This document shows positions 16,112 to 25,243 of a DNA stretch of 47,500 nucleotides, one piece after another. Made by a program: the position numbers and the translations under genes. This stretch comes from Pyrinomonadaceae bacterium (lineage in GTDB: Bacteria; Acidobacteriota; Blastocatellia; Pyrinomonadales; Pyrinomonadaceae), in contig JAIBCC010000008.1 in NCBI GenBank assembly GCA_019694395.1, positions 1 to 47,500 of the forward strand. The letters are read 5' to 3'. Within the stretch, counting starts at the first letter, position 1. Each line of letters opens with the position of its first letter. The notes under the pieces are model-generated. The model saw only the letters and a program-made list of their open reading frames with translations. It was not told where the DNA came from and searched no databases.

Positions 16112-17173
16112 TTATTCGAGAAACCAAAGCCGAATAAATTTGAGGTGATAATTGGTTTGATATGTATCTAGTTTAACTTTTTTTCCTACTACATTGTTAA
16201 AAACTATAAATGGTGTGAATTGGTCAGGTGAGATACTGGGATACATAAATCTTTGCGGCAAAATCCCAAAATCTTTAACAGTTAATCGTTGCGTTTTATC
16301 ATAATCAGCAGGACAACAGCCAAGCCCATAATTAGTTATTTCCCCGGAATTTAACTGTAAAGTAAACATTCCTTTTTCAAAACTCTTGACTACGCCAAAA
16401 TTTGTTTCGATTAGTTTTTCAACAAAATTAGGTTCTTTAAGAAATTGATGTGTCCGCTTATTTTGTAACCAAATATAAGGTGCATTTGGGTTATCCTGTG
16501 TCTGACCGCGCTCATAGAGAAAACTATTTAATAATCTTCTTGCCAAAGTTGGTTTATCAAAAACAGGTTTTAATAACCCATTTCGATAGTGAAACCATTT
16601 GCCTACTAAATAAGTTCCCCAAGGAACACGCTTCAAGTCTAAATTTGTAAAATTATCCCAATAAGTGACTAAAATCAGAGTTTCATTTCGTTTTTTGTCA
16701 TAAATAAAATTTCCTTTTTCACCAAACTCTTCAAGTGGGAATTCTAAAGGAGATTTGAAACCATTTTTAATGTCTGGAAAAATATAAGCCGTAAAATATG
16801 TAACTCCTAATCCTAATGAAGCACTATTAAAGTTCACAATAATTAACTCGTCTGAATTTTTCTTATCCAAATTACCTTTGTAAACCCAAAATTTATCGGT
16901 AAATGTATAATCATTTGATTTTATCGTTTTGACTGTTTTCTTATTTTCTTGAATCAAAAACTGAAATTCACCACTATCGGAGTTTGCAGATTTACAAACT
17001 CTCTGTTGGCGGGAAAAGTCAATACAATATGTTTTCCCATAATCCAAACCGTAGCCGGAAATTTCAGTTTCATACATCTTTTTTTTCAAACTCAATCTTT
17101 GGGCATTTACATTTGCAACTAAGCAAATAAGTATTACCAAAAAAGAGAAAATAATATTTGACCCATTTCTCAT
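16112..17173 (-). CDS. Secreted protein of unknown function
   Basis: 353 residues from the ATG at 17173, chosen because GAGG lies just upstream and a clean signal peptide begins there (MRNGSNIIFSFLVILICLVANVNAQ). A longer frame would place a Cys-rich non-signal sequence first. The mature part has repeated beta-type strands (KGNLDKKNSDELIIVNFN) and no recognised domain. It is divergent from the downstream TPR lipoprotein gene, with 152 bases between. Confidence 0.6.
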   Translation of the reverse strand: MRNGSNIIFSFLVILICLVANVNAQRLSLKKKMYETEISGYGLDYGKTYCIDFSRQQRVCKSANSDSGEFQFLIQENKKTVKTIKSNDYTFTDKFWVYKGNLDKKNSDELIIVNFNSASLGLGVTYFTAYIFPDIKNGFKSPLEFPLEEFGEKGNFIYDKKRNETLILVTYWDNFTNLDLKRVPWGTYLVGKWFHYRNGLLKPVFDKPTLARRLLNSFLYERGQTQDNPNAPYIWLQNKRTHQFLKEPNFVEKLIETNFGVVKSFEKGMFTLQLNSGEITNYGLGCCPADYDKTQRLTVKDFGILPQRFMYPSISPDQFTPFIVFNNVVGKKVKLDTYQTNYHLKFIRLWFLE

Positions 17174-17325
17174 ATTTTGCCTCGGTTGAAAATATAGGTG
17201 GAGAATGTTGTTTTTACAACGAGGATTTCCACAGCAAAACAACAGGAAACTACTTTCAAACCTCTAAAATTTTTTGCATCTGTCTTTTCCAAATTTACGA
17301 ATAATCGCCTAAAAGGGGTCTTTTT

Positions 17326-18612
17326 ATGTCATTTATCAAGGGTTTTATACTTATTTTTATTATTTCAAACACAATAATTTGGGGTGGGGGGTGTTCTGCT
17401 CAAAAAGAGGTTTTTGCCAATACGGACAAAACGGTTAAGACTAAGCCGAATAATGCCGACCCGGAGATCAGTAGCGCCGAAAAACAGATTGAAACAAATC
17501 CGAACTCGGCAAAAGAAAATGTTCAACTTGCTTCGCTTTATCTTAAACGCGCCCGGGAAACGGGCGATTTTAGTTTAAATTCCAAAGCGGAAAAAGCGGT
17601 TGCTAAAGCACTTGAAACCGAACCGGACAATTTGGAGGCAATGAAGCTCAAAGCATCGCTGCATTTGATCTTTCATCGCGCTTCGGAGGCTCTGGAAGCC
17701 GCTAAAAAACTAAACGCCGAATTTCCTAATGATGATTTCGTTTATGGAATTTTGACTGATGCCAATATTGAGCTTGGCAATTACAAAGAAGCTGCCGAAA
17801 ATGCACAAAAAATGGTTGATTTGAAACTAGGCGTTTCTTCATATATACGAGTCGCGCAGCTGCGTTCGTTACACGGAGATTTTAACGGTGCGGTCGAAAT
17901 GTTCAAAAATGCCGCTCACCTTGCCGATTCAACCGACAAAGAAGCGCAAAGCTGGTGTTTGGTTCAGCTTGGTGATGAATTTTGGAAAAACGGTAAATAC
18001 ACCGAAGCTGAAAAATCCTTTGATGATGCTCTGCAAATTTTCCCGAATTATTATCCTGCGATTGCCGGAAAAGCCCGGATTCGCGCCGCACAAAATGATT
18101 TTGAAACTGCGCTCAAACTTTTATCCGATGCCAATGATCGCGCACAGAATATCGAAACTACAATTCTTTTGGGCGATATTTACACCAAACAAGGTTTTTC
18201 GGAAAAAGCGCAGCATCAATATGATTTAGTCGAAGTTATCGTGAAACAAAACAACATCAATGACCAAAAACGGCTTGCTCTATTATGGGCTGACCACGAT
18301 GTTCGCCTTGATGAGGCTTTGGCAATTACCAAACACGAATCAGAACTGCAAAAAGATATTTTTACCAACGATGTGCTCGCCTGGTGTTTGTATAAAAAAG
18401 GGCAGTTGACCGATGCAAAAACTGCGATTACCAAGGCGTTGAGTTTGAAGTCAAGCGATGCCCGGATTTTATATCACGCCGGAATGATCGAAAAGGATTT
18501 AGGCAATGCCAAAGAAGCTAAGGAGTTATTGCAGCAGGCTTTGAAAATTAATCCGATGTTTGACCTGCTTCAATCGGAAAAGGCGCAAAAAGCATTATCG
18601 GAGTTGAAATAA
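17326..18612 (+). CDS. TPR-repeat lipoprotein
   Basis: 428 residues. The N-terminal signal ends in GGG-C23, a plausible but imperfect lipobox. At least eight TPR units follow, with the alternating small-residue pattern (NYKEAAENAQKMVDL, KYTEAEKSFDDALQIFPNY, NAKEAKELLQQALKINP). The protein is probably an envelope-anchored scaffold. The partner is unknown. Confidence 0.7.
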   Translation: MSFIKGFILIFIISNTIIWGGGCSAQKEVFANTDKTVKTKPNNADPEISSAEKQIETNPNSAKENVQLASLYLKRARETGDFSLNSKAEKAVAKALETEPDNLEAMKLKASLHLIFHRASEALEAAKKLNAEFPNDDFVYGILTDANIELGNYKEAAENAQKMVDLKLGVSSYIRVAQLRSLHGDFNGAVEMFKNAAHLADSTDKEAQSWCLVQLGDEFWKNGKYTEAEKSFDDALQIFPNYYPAIAGKARIRAAQNDFETALKLLSDANDRAQNIETTILLGDIYTKQGFSEKAQHQYDLVEVIVKQNNINDQKRLALLWADHDVRLDEALAITKHESELQKDIFTNDVLAWCLYKKGQLTDAKTAITKALSLKSSDARILYHAGMIEKDLGNAKEAKELLQQALKINPMFDLLQSEKAQKALSELK

Positions 18613-18683
18613 GAAATTATATTTTTTATTTGTGGTTGCCCGTCCCGATGCGGTAATCTGTTATAGCCCGATAGGATAAAATT

Positions 18684-19400
18684 ATGGAAACATCAACTTT
18701 TGCGGTTCTGGCTCTCGGCTTTTTTCTTGGCTTGAAACACGCCACCGAAGCGGATCATTTAGCAGCAGTCGGAACCATCGTTTCGGAACGTAAAAGTTTA
18801 TGGAGTTCCGCTTTAGTTGGTGGTTTGTGGGGCTTGGGACACACAATTTCGCTTTTACTGGCAGGAATTTTTGTCTTGTTGCTCAACTTTGAAATCAGCG
18901 AAAAGACTGAAAGGATTTTAGAGTTTTGCGTTGGAATAATGCTTTTGTTTTTAGGATTGAATGTTTTTCGCAAAATCCTGAAAGGCGGAAAGATTCACTT
19001 TCACACACACGATCACGGAGATCGTAAACATACTCATCCACACTTACACGAACTTAATAAAATTGATGACACCGGAACACATCACGGTTTTAAATTCAGT
19101 CCGCGTGCGATTCTTATCGGAATGGTTCACGGATTAGCCGGAAGCGCGGCATTGATGCTTTTGGTAGTTCCAACAATTCATTCGCGTTCGCTTGGATTGC
19201 TTTACATTGTTATTTTCGGCATCGGTTCAATCGGCGGAATGATGCTGATGAGCTTTCTGGTCGGTCTGCCTTTTCACCTTACGGCTTCACGCTTTAACCG
19301 TTTTAATAATATTCTGCAAGGACTTGCCGGATTGGTCAGCATCATCATCGGCTTGACGATCATTTATGAAAAAGGCGTTACCGAAGGTTTATTTGGTTGA
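18684..19400 (+). CDS. NiCoT/UreH-type nickel-cobalt transporter
   Basis: 238 residues with about six membrane segments. H19-ATEA-D24-H25 in the first helix is the H-X4-D-H metal-selectivity motif of the NiCoT family. A His-rich loop (HFHTHDHGDRKHTHPHLHE, about 110-128) separates the two halves, and the second half repeats a GMVHGLAGSAAL helix. The length is short, close to UreH/HupE-like members. It would import Ni2+ or Co2+. No urease or hydrogenase gene is nearby, so the metal use is open. Confidence 0.8.
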   Translation: METSTFAVLALGFFLGLKHATEADHLAAVGTIVSERKSLWSSALVGGLWGLGHTISLLLAGIFVLLLNFEISEKTERILEFCVGIMLLFLGLNVFRKILKGGKIHFHTHDHGDRKHTHPHLHELNKIDDTGTHHGFKFSPRAILIGMVHGLAGSAALMLLVVPTIHSRSLGLLYIVIFGIGSIGGMMLMSFLVGLPFHLTASRFNRFNNILQGLAGLVSIIIGLTIIYEKGVTEGLFG

Positions 19401-19418
19401 TTTATTGAGTTAAGAAAG

Positions 19419-19513
19419 TTTGCCCGCGAAACACGCTAAAAACGCTAAAAAGAAAACCAAATCATTTTGAATTTTGCTTTGTTTTCGTGTCTTTCGCGTG
19501 TTTCGCGGGCAAA
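19419..19513. repeat. Intergenic inverted-repeat element 1
   Basis: An 18-bp perfect arm TTTGCCCGCGAAACACGC (19419-19436) is matched by its reverse complement at 19496-19513. Complementarity continues imperfectly inward through short repeated units (ACGCTAAAA type against TTTCGTGT type). It lies between two genes with convergent 3' ends and may act as a bidirectional terminator or be a small non-autonomous repeat. Confidence 0.85.
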
Positions 19514-19526
19514 AAATCTTTAAACC

Positions 19527-20216
19527 TTACCGCAAACCTGTTCCGCATTCGGGGCAGAATTTGGTTGTTACTTCTACTTCAAAACTGCATTTCGGACATT
19601 TCGGTTTAGTAAGTTGGGTCGGAGTTCCGCACTCAGGACAGAATTTTGCATTTCCGACTTCGACTCCGCAGGTGCAAAGTTTTGGTAATTTCGGTTCTTC
19701 CGAAGGTTTAACGGCATTTGGTGAAGCTGCAACTGAACCGGCACTCATATCAACTCCCGAAACATAATCGGTTTGCTGTGCTTTTTCATAAAGCTGCTGA
19801 CGCATTGCATCGGCTTTTGCCTGTGCGTGAGCCGCCGCCAGTTCTTCTTCATATCGCGGAGCGCACGCTTCGCATTGATTGGCTGATTCGTTCCAACAGG
19901 CTTCAGGGCAAACCCAATGTCCGCACCGCGAACATTGATGAAAATGCTGTTTTCCTTCTTCGACCGCAGTTTTTAGAGCCGTATCGTGTGCTGAACCGCC
20001 GACTGCTCGCTGGACTTCGTAAGCGGAATTTCCCGCCGAATGTCCCCATCCAAGCAAATCGCTGGCGGCGTTCAAAAAAGAGCCTGCCATTCCGATATAC
20101 GAAGCCTGATATTGTGACATAAATCCATTGCCGCATTTATCGCAATGAAATTTGAACTGATAACCTTTATCGGTTGATAAATCTTGATAATTATTAACAA
20201 ATTGAATCATTGACAT
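19527..20216 (-). CDS. Multi zinc-ribbon protein
   Basis: 229 residues with four Cys clusters: CDKCG (about 25-29), CSRCGHWVCPEACW...CEAC (about 95-117), CTCG...CPECG and CPKCS...CPECG at the C-terminus (double zinc ribbon). The middle is Ala/Gln-rich and helical. GGAG precedes the ATG. Such proteins are common in acidobacterial genomes but without a known role. There is no signal peptide, so it is cytoplasmic. Confidence 0.7.
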   Translation of the reverse strand: MSMIQFVNNYQDLSTDKGYQFKFHCDKCGNGFMSQYQASYIGMAGSFLNAASDLLGWGHSAGNSAYEVQRAVGGSAHDTALKTAVEEGKQHFHQCSRCGHWVCPEACWNESANQCEACAPRYEEELAAAHAQAKADAMRQQLYEKAQQTDYVSGVDMSAGSVAASPNAVKPSEEPKLPKLCTCGVEVGNAKFCPECGTPTQLTKPKCPKCSFEVEVTTKFCPECGTGLR

Positions 20217-20375
20217 TCGGGTAAATCTCCTTAAAAAGCAGCATTTATTTTAGCAGTTGTCAGATTAAACGAAAACAGAAAAATTTATGCAGTGAGGTGA
20301 TTTTTTTTCTTTTTTGTAGAGGAAAAATACGGTATGCTAAATTCACATTCGCAAATCAAAAAAGAGGAGTATTTT

Positions 20376-21404
20376 ATGAGATCAGCAGCAAAGCATTTTT
20401 TTGCCACGGTTGCGTTCCTTTTTGTAATTCTTTGGCTTGCCGACAACTCATTAGCACAGGGAAATAATGCAATTTCAGGATTTGTTTTCGGTTTGGAAAA
20501 TAAGCCTGTGCCAAGTGTGACCGTGGAATTACAGGATGATTTGAATCGGATGATTTCCCGAACCGAAACGAATGGAGCGGGCAGATATAATTTTAGCGGA
20601 TTAGGACGCGGCAGATACAATGTCAAAGTTTTTCCGATCGGAACCGGTTATCAGGAACAGCTGAGAGAAGTTGAAATTACAGGAATTGGAATGAGCGGCA
20701 GCGGCGGAGCCGAAACAGTGCAGCAAAACTTTAATCTGCAATTAAAACCGAACTCAACCGCAGTTGCAAATCTTAAAAATAATGTGGTTTTTGCTCAGGA
20801 TGTGCCGAAAGAAGCGCAAAAAATTTATGAAAAAGCGATTGACGATCTGAAGGATAAAAAGCGGGAAGCCGGAATTGCTGAACTTAAACAATCGCTCGAA
20901 ATCTTTCCGACCTACTATTTGGCTCTCGAAAGATTAGCCAAAGAATTTATAGAGCAACAGGATTACAAAAACGCCCTTGAAACTGCGAATAAATGCGTCG
21001 GAGTCAATGATAAAAGTTATGAATGCTGGTATGTCATTGGTTACTCCGACTATAAATTCAAAAATAGTGAAGAAGCTGCCCAAGCCTTAGAAAAAGCTGT
21101 TTTAATTCTTCCGAACTCGGTCAATGCCTATTTTTTATTAGGCGTAAACCAACGACAAATCGGCAAATTTGAAGCTGCCGAAGCCAGTTTATTAAAAGCC
21201 AAAAAACTGACTGCTACTCCAATTTCCGATATTCATTGGCACTTGGCATTGCTCTACACCAACAATCTCAAAAAATACAAAGAGGCGATTCAGGAGCTGG
21301 AGCTTTTTCTCAAAGCTAAGCCCGATTTTGACGAAACGGAAAAAGTGCAGAATTTGATTCAACGACTAAAAGAAAAATTAAAAGACGAACAAAAGTCGAA
21401 TTGA
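20376..21404 (+). CDS. Secreted protein with a carboxypeptidase-regulatory-like domain and TPR repeats
   Basis: 342 residues from the ATG at 20376, behind GAGGAG; an upstream in-frame ATG at 20334 lacks the site. A signal peptide ends at LADNSLAQ. Residues about 30-110 form a CarboxypepD_reg/SdrD-B-like fold (ISGFVFGLENKPVPSVTVEL...TNGAGRYNFSGLGRGRYNV). Then come TPR units (KEAQKIYEKAIDDLKDKK onward). This combination is common in Acidobacteriota envelope proteins. The function is unknown. Confidence 0.75.
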   Translation: MRSAAKHFFATVAFLFVILWLADNSLAQGNNAISGFVFGLENKPVPSVTVELQDDLNRMISRTETNGAGRYNFSGLGRGRYNVKVFPIGTGYQEQLREVEITGIGMSGSGGAETVQQNFNLQLKPNSTAVANLKNNVVFAQDVPKEAQKIYEKAIDDLKDKKREAGIAELKQSLEIFPTYYLALERLAKEFIEQQDYKNALETANKCVGVNDKSYECWYVIGYSDYKFKNSEEAAQALEKAVLILPNSVNAYFLLGVNQRQIGKFEAAEASLLKAKKLTATPISDIHWHLALLYTNNLKKYKEAIQELELFLKAKPDFDETEKVQNLIQRLKEKLKDEQKSN

Positions 21405-21410
21405 GTAAGA

Positions 21411-21579
21411 GTGGAAAGTGGAAAACGGTGGAAGATTCCTTTAATTATTAGGAAAAAGGATTGAGCTAGTTTTATTTTGGCGACCTGCTTAATTAACCAA
21501 AATATATTTTTGGAAGCAACAGTTTTAGCTAAACACCTCAAATAAACAAATCAAAAACTTTCCCCTCTCCACTTTCCAC
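21411..21579. repeat. Intergenic inverted-repeat element 2
   Basis: GTGGAAAGTGGA (21411-21422) is matched by TCCACTTTCCAC (21568-21579), with more partly complementary GTGGAAA units around both. The arms flank a 145-base spacer between convergent genes; the right arm lies next to the mazG stop codon. Confidence 0.75.
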
Positions 21580-21588
21580 TTTCCGTTT

Positions 21589-22386
21589 TCAATTAGCTGC
21601 TTTGGCTTGATTCCAAAGTCTATCCATTTCCTCTAAATTTGAATCTTCCAAAGTTTTACCGTCTTTTTTCAGTTCATCTTCAATGAATTTAAATCTTTGC
21701 CGAAATTTGCGATTGGTCTTTTTCAAAGCAGTTTCGGCATCAACCTCCAATTTTCGAGCCAGATTAAGCACCACAAAAAGCAAATCGCCGATTTCTTCTT
21801 CGACATTTTCGTTTTTAACAATCGCCTCTTTTAGTTCGTCAGTTTCCTCGGTCAATTTATCAAAAATCTGGTCGGTATTTTCCCAATCAAATTTAACTTT
21901 GGCGGCTTTTTTGGTTAATTTCTGACCTTCCAAAAGTGCGGGAAAATGCACCGGAACATCATCTAAAATCGATTCTTTCGGTTTTTCGACTTTGCCCGAA
22001 GCCTTTTGCTGAGCTTTTTTAAGCTCGTCCCAATTGCTCAAAACATCCTGCGCGGTTTTTAATTCCGCTTCGCCGAAAACGTGCGGATGACGCAAGATCA
22101 ATTTTTCGGTGACGCTTTGCACCACTTCATCAATGGTAAAATCTCCGCGTTCCGCTGCAATCGTCGAATGAAAAACGACTTGCAGTAAAACATCGCCTAA
22201 TTCTTCAGTTAAATTCGCAGTATCACCGGTTTGATCGGCTTCCTGAATCGCATCAAAAGTTTCGTAACATTCTTCCAAAAGATATTGCGCCAAACTTGCA
22301 TAAGTTTGTTCTCTGTCCCACGGACATCCGCCCGGCGCACGCAGCCGAGCCATTACGGAAATCAGTTCATCAAAGTTTTTTGACAT
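21589..22386 (-). CDS. mazG: Nucleoside triphosphate pyrophosphohydrolase MazG
   Basis: 265 residues, the usual two-domain length. The N-terminal RLRAPGGCPWDREQTYASLAQYLLEECYE is diagnostic. It is followed by EELGDVLLQVVFHS with the E-x2-D metal site, and the second domain has EEIGDLLFVVLNLAR. MazG hydrolyses NTPs and dNTPs to monophosphates, clearing aberrant nucleotides and tuning ppGpp. It is monocistronic in appearance. Confidence 0.95.
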   Translation of the reverse strand: MSKNFDELISVMARLRAPGGCPWDREQTYASLAQYLLEECYETFDAIQEADQTGDTANLTEELGDVLLQVVFHSTIAAERGDFTIDEVVQSVTEKLILRHPHVFGEAELKTAQDVLSNWDELKKAQQKASGKVEKPKESILDDVPVHFPALLEGQKLTKKAAKVKFDWENTDQIFDKLTEETDELKEAIVKNENVEEEIGDLLFVVLNLARKLEVDAETALKKTNRKFRQRFKFIEDELKKDGKTLEDSNLEEMDRLWNQAKAAN

Positions 22387-22434
22387 CTTTTTAGTTTAGG
22401 AAGTTTTGGTAAGTTTGGAAAGTTTCATTATTAG

Positions 22435-22568
22435 TTTAGGAAGTTCAGGAAGTTAGGGAAGTTTAGGAAGATTTTGTTTTGTTTCCGTAAATCTCTCAGT
22501 TATCGAATCTTTTAATATTTCTATGCTGTTATTATCAAGAACTTCCACAACTTCCTGAACTTCCTAAA
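22435..22568. repeat. Intergenic inverted-repeat element 3 with tandem units
   Basis: A 20-bp perfect arm TTTAGGAAGTTCAGGAAGTT (22435-22454) pairs with 22549-22568. Both arms extend into degenerate tandem copies of a GGAAGTTTA nonamer (from about 22392 on the left and to about 22578 on the right). It separates the mazG start from the DUF1844 gene, so both divergent promoters must lie in or near it. Confidence 0.85.
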
Positions 22569-22622
22569 CTTCCTAAACTCCCATCCAAAATGCTACTATC
22601 AAAATATAAATTTGAGGTAATT

Positions 22623-23165
22623 ATGATTGGAAGAGAAGATAACGAAGAAGTTGTATTAAAAGTTACCGATAAACGTAAATTTAATTTTGACGGCAGTGTC
22701 CGCGAAGGAGTGGAGATCGAAAAAGAAGCTCCGCAGATCTTTGAGCCAACGCCGGAAGTCGTCGAAGATTATGAAAAAGCTGCGGTAGCTGATGAGATTG
22801 ACACAACTCCGCAAATCGAGGAAGAAGCCGAAGAAGATTATCCTGATGCCGACAATCCCGCCAGCTTTGTCAATTTTCTTTCGACTCTGGCGACCAATGC
22901 CGTTGCCGCTTTAGGCGGAATGCCGCACCCTGCCACCGGACAGCGCACTGTAGATTTAGAAACCGGAAAATATTGGATCGAAGTCCTTTCGATGCTCAAA
23001 GATAAAACCGAAGGCAATCTGCATCCGAAAGAAGCCGAGCTTTTGAACGGAATTTTATCCGATCTGAAAATGCAGTTCGTTCAAATCAACCGAATGGCGG
23101 AAGAAAGACTAAAGCAGCAAGCTGCGCAAAAGTTTTCGGCAAAAGATATTTTAGGCAGGAAGTAA
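22623..23165 (+). CDS. DUF1844 domain protein
   Basis: 180 residues from the ATG at 22623, behind GAGGT; an earlier ATG at 22590 has no site. The N-terminal half is acidic and low-complexity (EEAEEDYPDAD). The C-terminal half is DUF1844: SFVNFLSTLATNAVAALGGMP, then LETGKYWIEVLSMLKDKTEGNLHPKEAELLNGILSDLKMQFVQI. This small helical family is widespread in Acidobacteriota and related phyla and has no known function. Confidence 0.8.
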   Translation: MIGREDNEEVVLKVTDKRKFNFDGSVREGVEIEKEAPQIFEPTPEVVEDYEKAAVADEIDTTPQIEEEAEEDYPDADNPASFVNFLSTLATNAVAALGGMPHPATGQRTVDLETGKYWIEVLSMLKDKTEGNLHPKEAELLNGILSDLKMQFVQINRMAEERLKQQAAQKFSAKDILGRK

Positions 23166-23170
23166 TTTTT

Positions 23171-23306
23171 GCCACAGAGAACACCGAGGACACTGAGAGC
23201 AGAAAACCAGAATTTTAGAATCAGGCTAAATATCTGAATTATCAAGTATTAAAAAGTTCTACCTTCTACTTTTTTTCTTCTCCGTGTTCTCTGTGAACTC
23301 TGTGGC
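23171..23306. repeat. Intergenic inverted-repeat element 4
   Basis: The left arm GCCACAGAG-AACACCGAG-GACACTGAG (from 23171) consists of three degenerate nonamers. The right arm ends in CTCTGTGGC (23298-23306) and is complementary over about 30 bases with few mismatches. Its right arm reaches within 12 bases of the following start codon. Confidence 0.85.
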
Positions 23307-23317
23307 TAATTTTTTTA

Positions 23318-24085
23318 ATGAAACTAACCTTTCTCGGAACAGGAACCTCAACAGGAGTGCCATCAATCGGGTGCGATTGCGAGACTTGTCTTTCGACTGA
23401 TTCACGAGATAAAAGACTTCGCGTTTCAATCCTCATCGAACACGCCGGAAAAACGATCTTAGTTGATACCTCGTCCGATTTTCGTCAGCAAGCCTTACGC
23501 GCCGGAATCAAATATCTGGATGCAGTTTTAATTACACATTGCCACGTTGACCACGTTTTCGGTTTGGATGATATTCGTCCGCTTAATTTTCGATACGGTG
23601 CAATGGGAGTTTATGCCAACGAAATTGCCTGGAAAGATTTGCGTCGGATTTTCCAATATATTTTTGTTCCGACACATTTCGGCGGAGGCTTGCCGCAACT
23701 GATTCCGCACATAGTTGAACCGAATGCGCCATTTTGCATTGGCGAAGATTTAACGATTACACCGCTGGAAGTAATTCACGGAAAACTGCCCGTTATTGCC
23801 TATCGTTTTAATGATTTTGCCTACTGCACCGATTTGAAAACAATTCCGCCCGAATCATTGGAACGACTTTTGAATTTGGATGTGTTAGTGCTTGATTGCG
23901 TGCGTCTGAAACCACATTCAACGCATTTATGTTTAGAAGAAGCCCTTGCTTATATCGAAGTTCTAAAGCCAAAACGCGCATTTTTAACCCATTTGAATCA
24001 CGATATTTTGCACGAACGCGATTCGCGCCTTTTGCCTGAAAATGTGCAGTTTGCTTATGATGAATTGGTTGTTGAGGGTAAATAA
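23318..24085 (+). CDS. MBL-fold metal-dependent hydrolase (PhnP-like)
   Basis: 255 residues. MKLTFLGTGTSTGVPSIGC opens the fold, and H74-C-H76-V-D78-H79 is the HxHxDH di-metal site. The conserved CDCETC near residues 19-24 is typical of PhnP-type phosphodiesterases. Later metal ligands are in VIHGK and TDLKTIP and LTHLNHD. The substrate is likely a cyclic phosphodiester or a related ester; no phn genes are nearby. The start is close to the arm of repeat element 4. Confidence 0.85.
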   Translation: MKLTFLGTGTSTGVPSIGCDCETCLSTDSRDKRLRVSILIEHAGKTILVDTSSDFRQQALRAGIKYLDAVLITHCHVDHVFGLDDIRPLNFRYGAMGVYANEIAWKDLRRIFQYIFVPTHFGGGLPQLIPHIVEPNAPFCIGEDLTITPLEVIHGKLPVIAYRFNDFAYCTDLKTIPPESLERLLNLDVLVLDCVRLKPHSTHLCLEEALAYIEVLKPKRAFLTHLNHDILHERDSRLLPENVQFAYDELVVEGK

Positions 24086-24086
24086 A

Positions 24087-24635
24087 ATGAAAAGCGGAAC
24101 ATTAATTATTGGAATAATTGGGATAATAATTTTATCGTGTATTCAAACATCATTTTCTCAAGATAAAGACACACATAGAACAAAAATAGGTTCAGAAAAA
24201 TGTGGTTCAATTATTGAAGGACAACAATTTTGTGTAACTTCAGATTTTATTTCTGCAAACTTAGGTGAGGTCATTCCTCTAAAAATGACAATGCAAAATT
24301 TAACACAAAAAACTATAATTTCTTCTCCACAAAATCGTGACTTTTATTTTTTATTTAACGTAACTATAACAGATTCAATCGGTAATAAGATTTTGTCTAA
24401 TCAGGAAATGTTATTAGAAAAATTCAAGAATAAAACAATTTCAGAAGAAGAATTAGGTCAATTATTGCCATTACATTCAGGGCAAACATACTTGATTGAG
24501 CCAAACCAAAAATTAAAACTTGAATATGGCTTAGGATATTTTTATAAGTTTGAAGCCAAAGGAAAATATTTCGTGAAAATCGCAAGAAAAATATCGGATA
24601 AAGAAATTCTTACGGTCGAATTAGAAATTAATTAA
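24087..24635 (+). CDS. Secreted protein of unknown function
   Basis: 182 residues from the ATG one base after the hydrolase stop. A signal peptide (MKSGTLIIGIIGIIILSCIQTSFSQ) is followed by a beta-rich domain (CVTSDFISANLGEVIPLKMTMQNLTQKTI), like an immunoglobulin-type fold for intrachain contacts. The local codons are more AT-rich than in the flanking genes. The family is not recognised. Confidence 0.6.
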   Translation: MKSGTLIIGIIGIIILSCIQTSFSQDKDTHRTKIGSEKCGSIIEGQQFCVTSDFISANLGEVIPLKMTMQNLTQKTIISSPQNRDFYFLFNVTITDSIGNKILSNQEMLLEKFKNKTISEEELGQLLPLHSGQTYLIEPNQKLKLEYGLGYFYKFEAKGKYFVKIARKISDKEILTVELEIN

Positions 24636-24650
24636 ATTTATTTTTAATCT

Positions 24651-25109
24651 ATGAACCCAACTTTCCGCCCCGCCACAATTGAAGATTTACCCGCCATCGT
24701 CCGAATGCTGGCTGATGATTTTCTCGGAAAACAGCGCGAACGATACGAAGAACCTTTGCCCGAAAGTTATCTAAAAGCATTTGCGGAAATTGATTCAAGC
24801 CCGAATAATGAATTGATAGTTGCCGAAATTGAGGGCGAAGTTATCGGCACGATGCAACTGACTTTTATTCCGAACATTGCTTTTCAGGGCGGAAAACGAA
24901 TGCTCATCGAATCCGTGCGTGTGGACGCGAAGCTACGCGGGCAAGGCATCGGCAAAAAATTTATGGAATTTGCGATAGATCGCGCCAAAGAAAAAGATTG
25001 CCTGTTCGTTCAACTGACAACGGCTGCCGACCGAACCGACGCGCATCGCTTTTATAAAGATTTAGGATTTACGGCTTCGCACGTTGGAATGAAATTGAAG
25101 TTAAAGTAA
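24651..25109 (+). CDS. GNAT-family N-acetyltransferase
   Basis: 152 residues with all GNAT motifs: FRPATIEDLPAIVRML at the N-terminus, then LIVAEIEGEVIGTMQLTF, the acetyl-CoA loop RVDAKLRGQGIGKKFMEFA (Q/R-x2-G-x-G), and the terminal HRFYKDLGFTASHVGMKL. The substrate cannot be assigned. It is in line with the two genes upstream, 15 bases after the previous stop. Confidence 0.9.
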   Translation: MNPTFRPATIEDLPAIVRMLADDFLGKQRERYEEPLPESYLKAFAEIDSSPNNELIVAEIEGEVIGTMQLTFIPNIAFQGGKRMLIESVRVDAKLRGQGIGKKFMEFAIDRAKEKDCLFVQLTTAADRTDAHRFYKDLGFTASHVGMKLKLK

Positions 25110-25112
25110 GAC

Positions 25113-25239
25113 GGAACGCCACGCATCTTGCTGGCATTGAGCGCAAAGCGCGAACTTTCCGATTTTAATTTTAAGACAACTTTTGCTTAAACTTAGTTAC
25201 ATCGTTGCACGATGTTTGCCGTCAAGATGACGGCGTTCC
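25113..25239. repeat. Intergenic inverted-repeat element 5
   Basis: GGAACGCC (25113-25120), then a CATCTTG unit, is mirrored by CAAGATG (25223-25229) and GGCGTTCC (25232-25239). The inner parts also carry paired GC-rich units (GCGCAAAGCGCG, and CGTTGCACGATG on the other side). It fills the gap before ribF and ends 5 bases before its ATG. Confidence 0.75.
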
Positions 25240-25243
25240 TGTT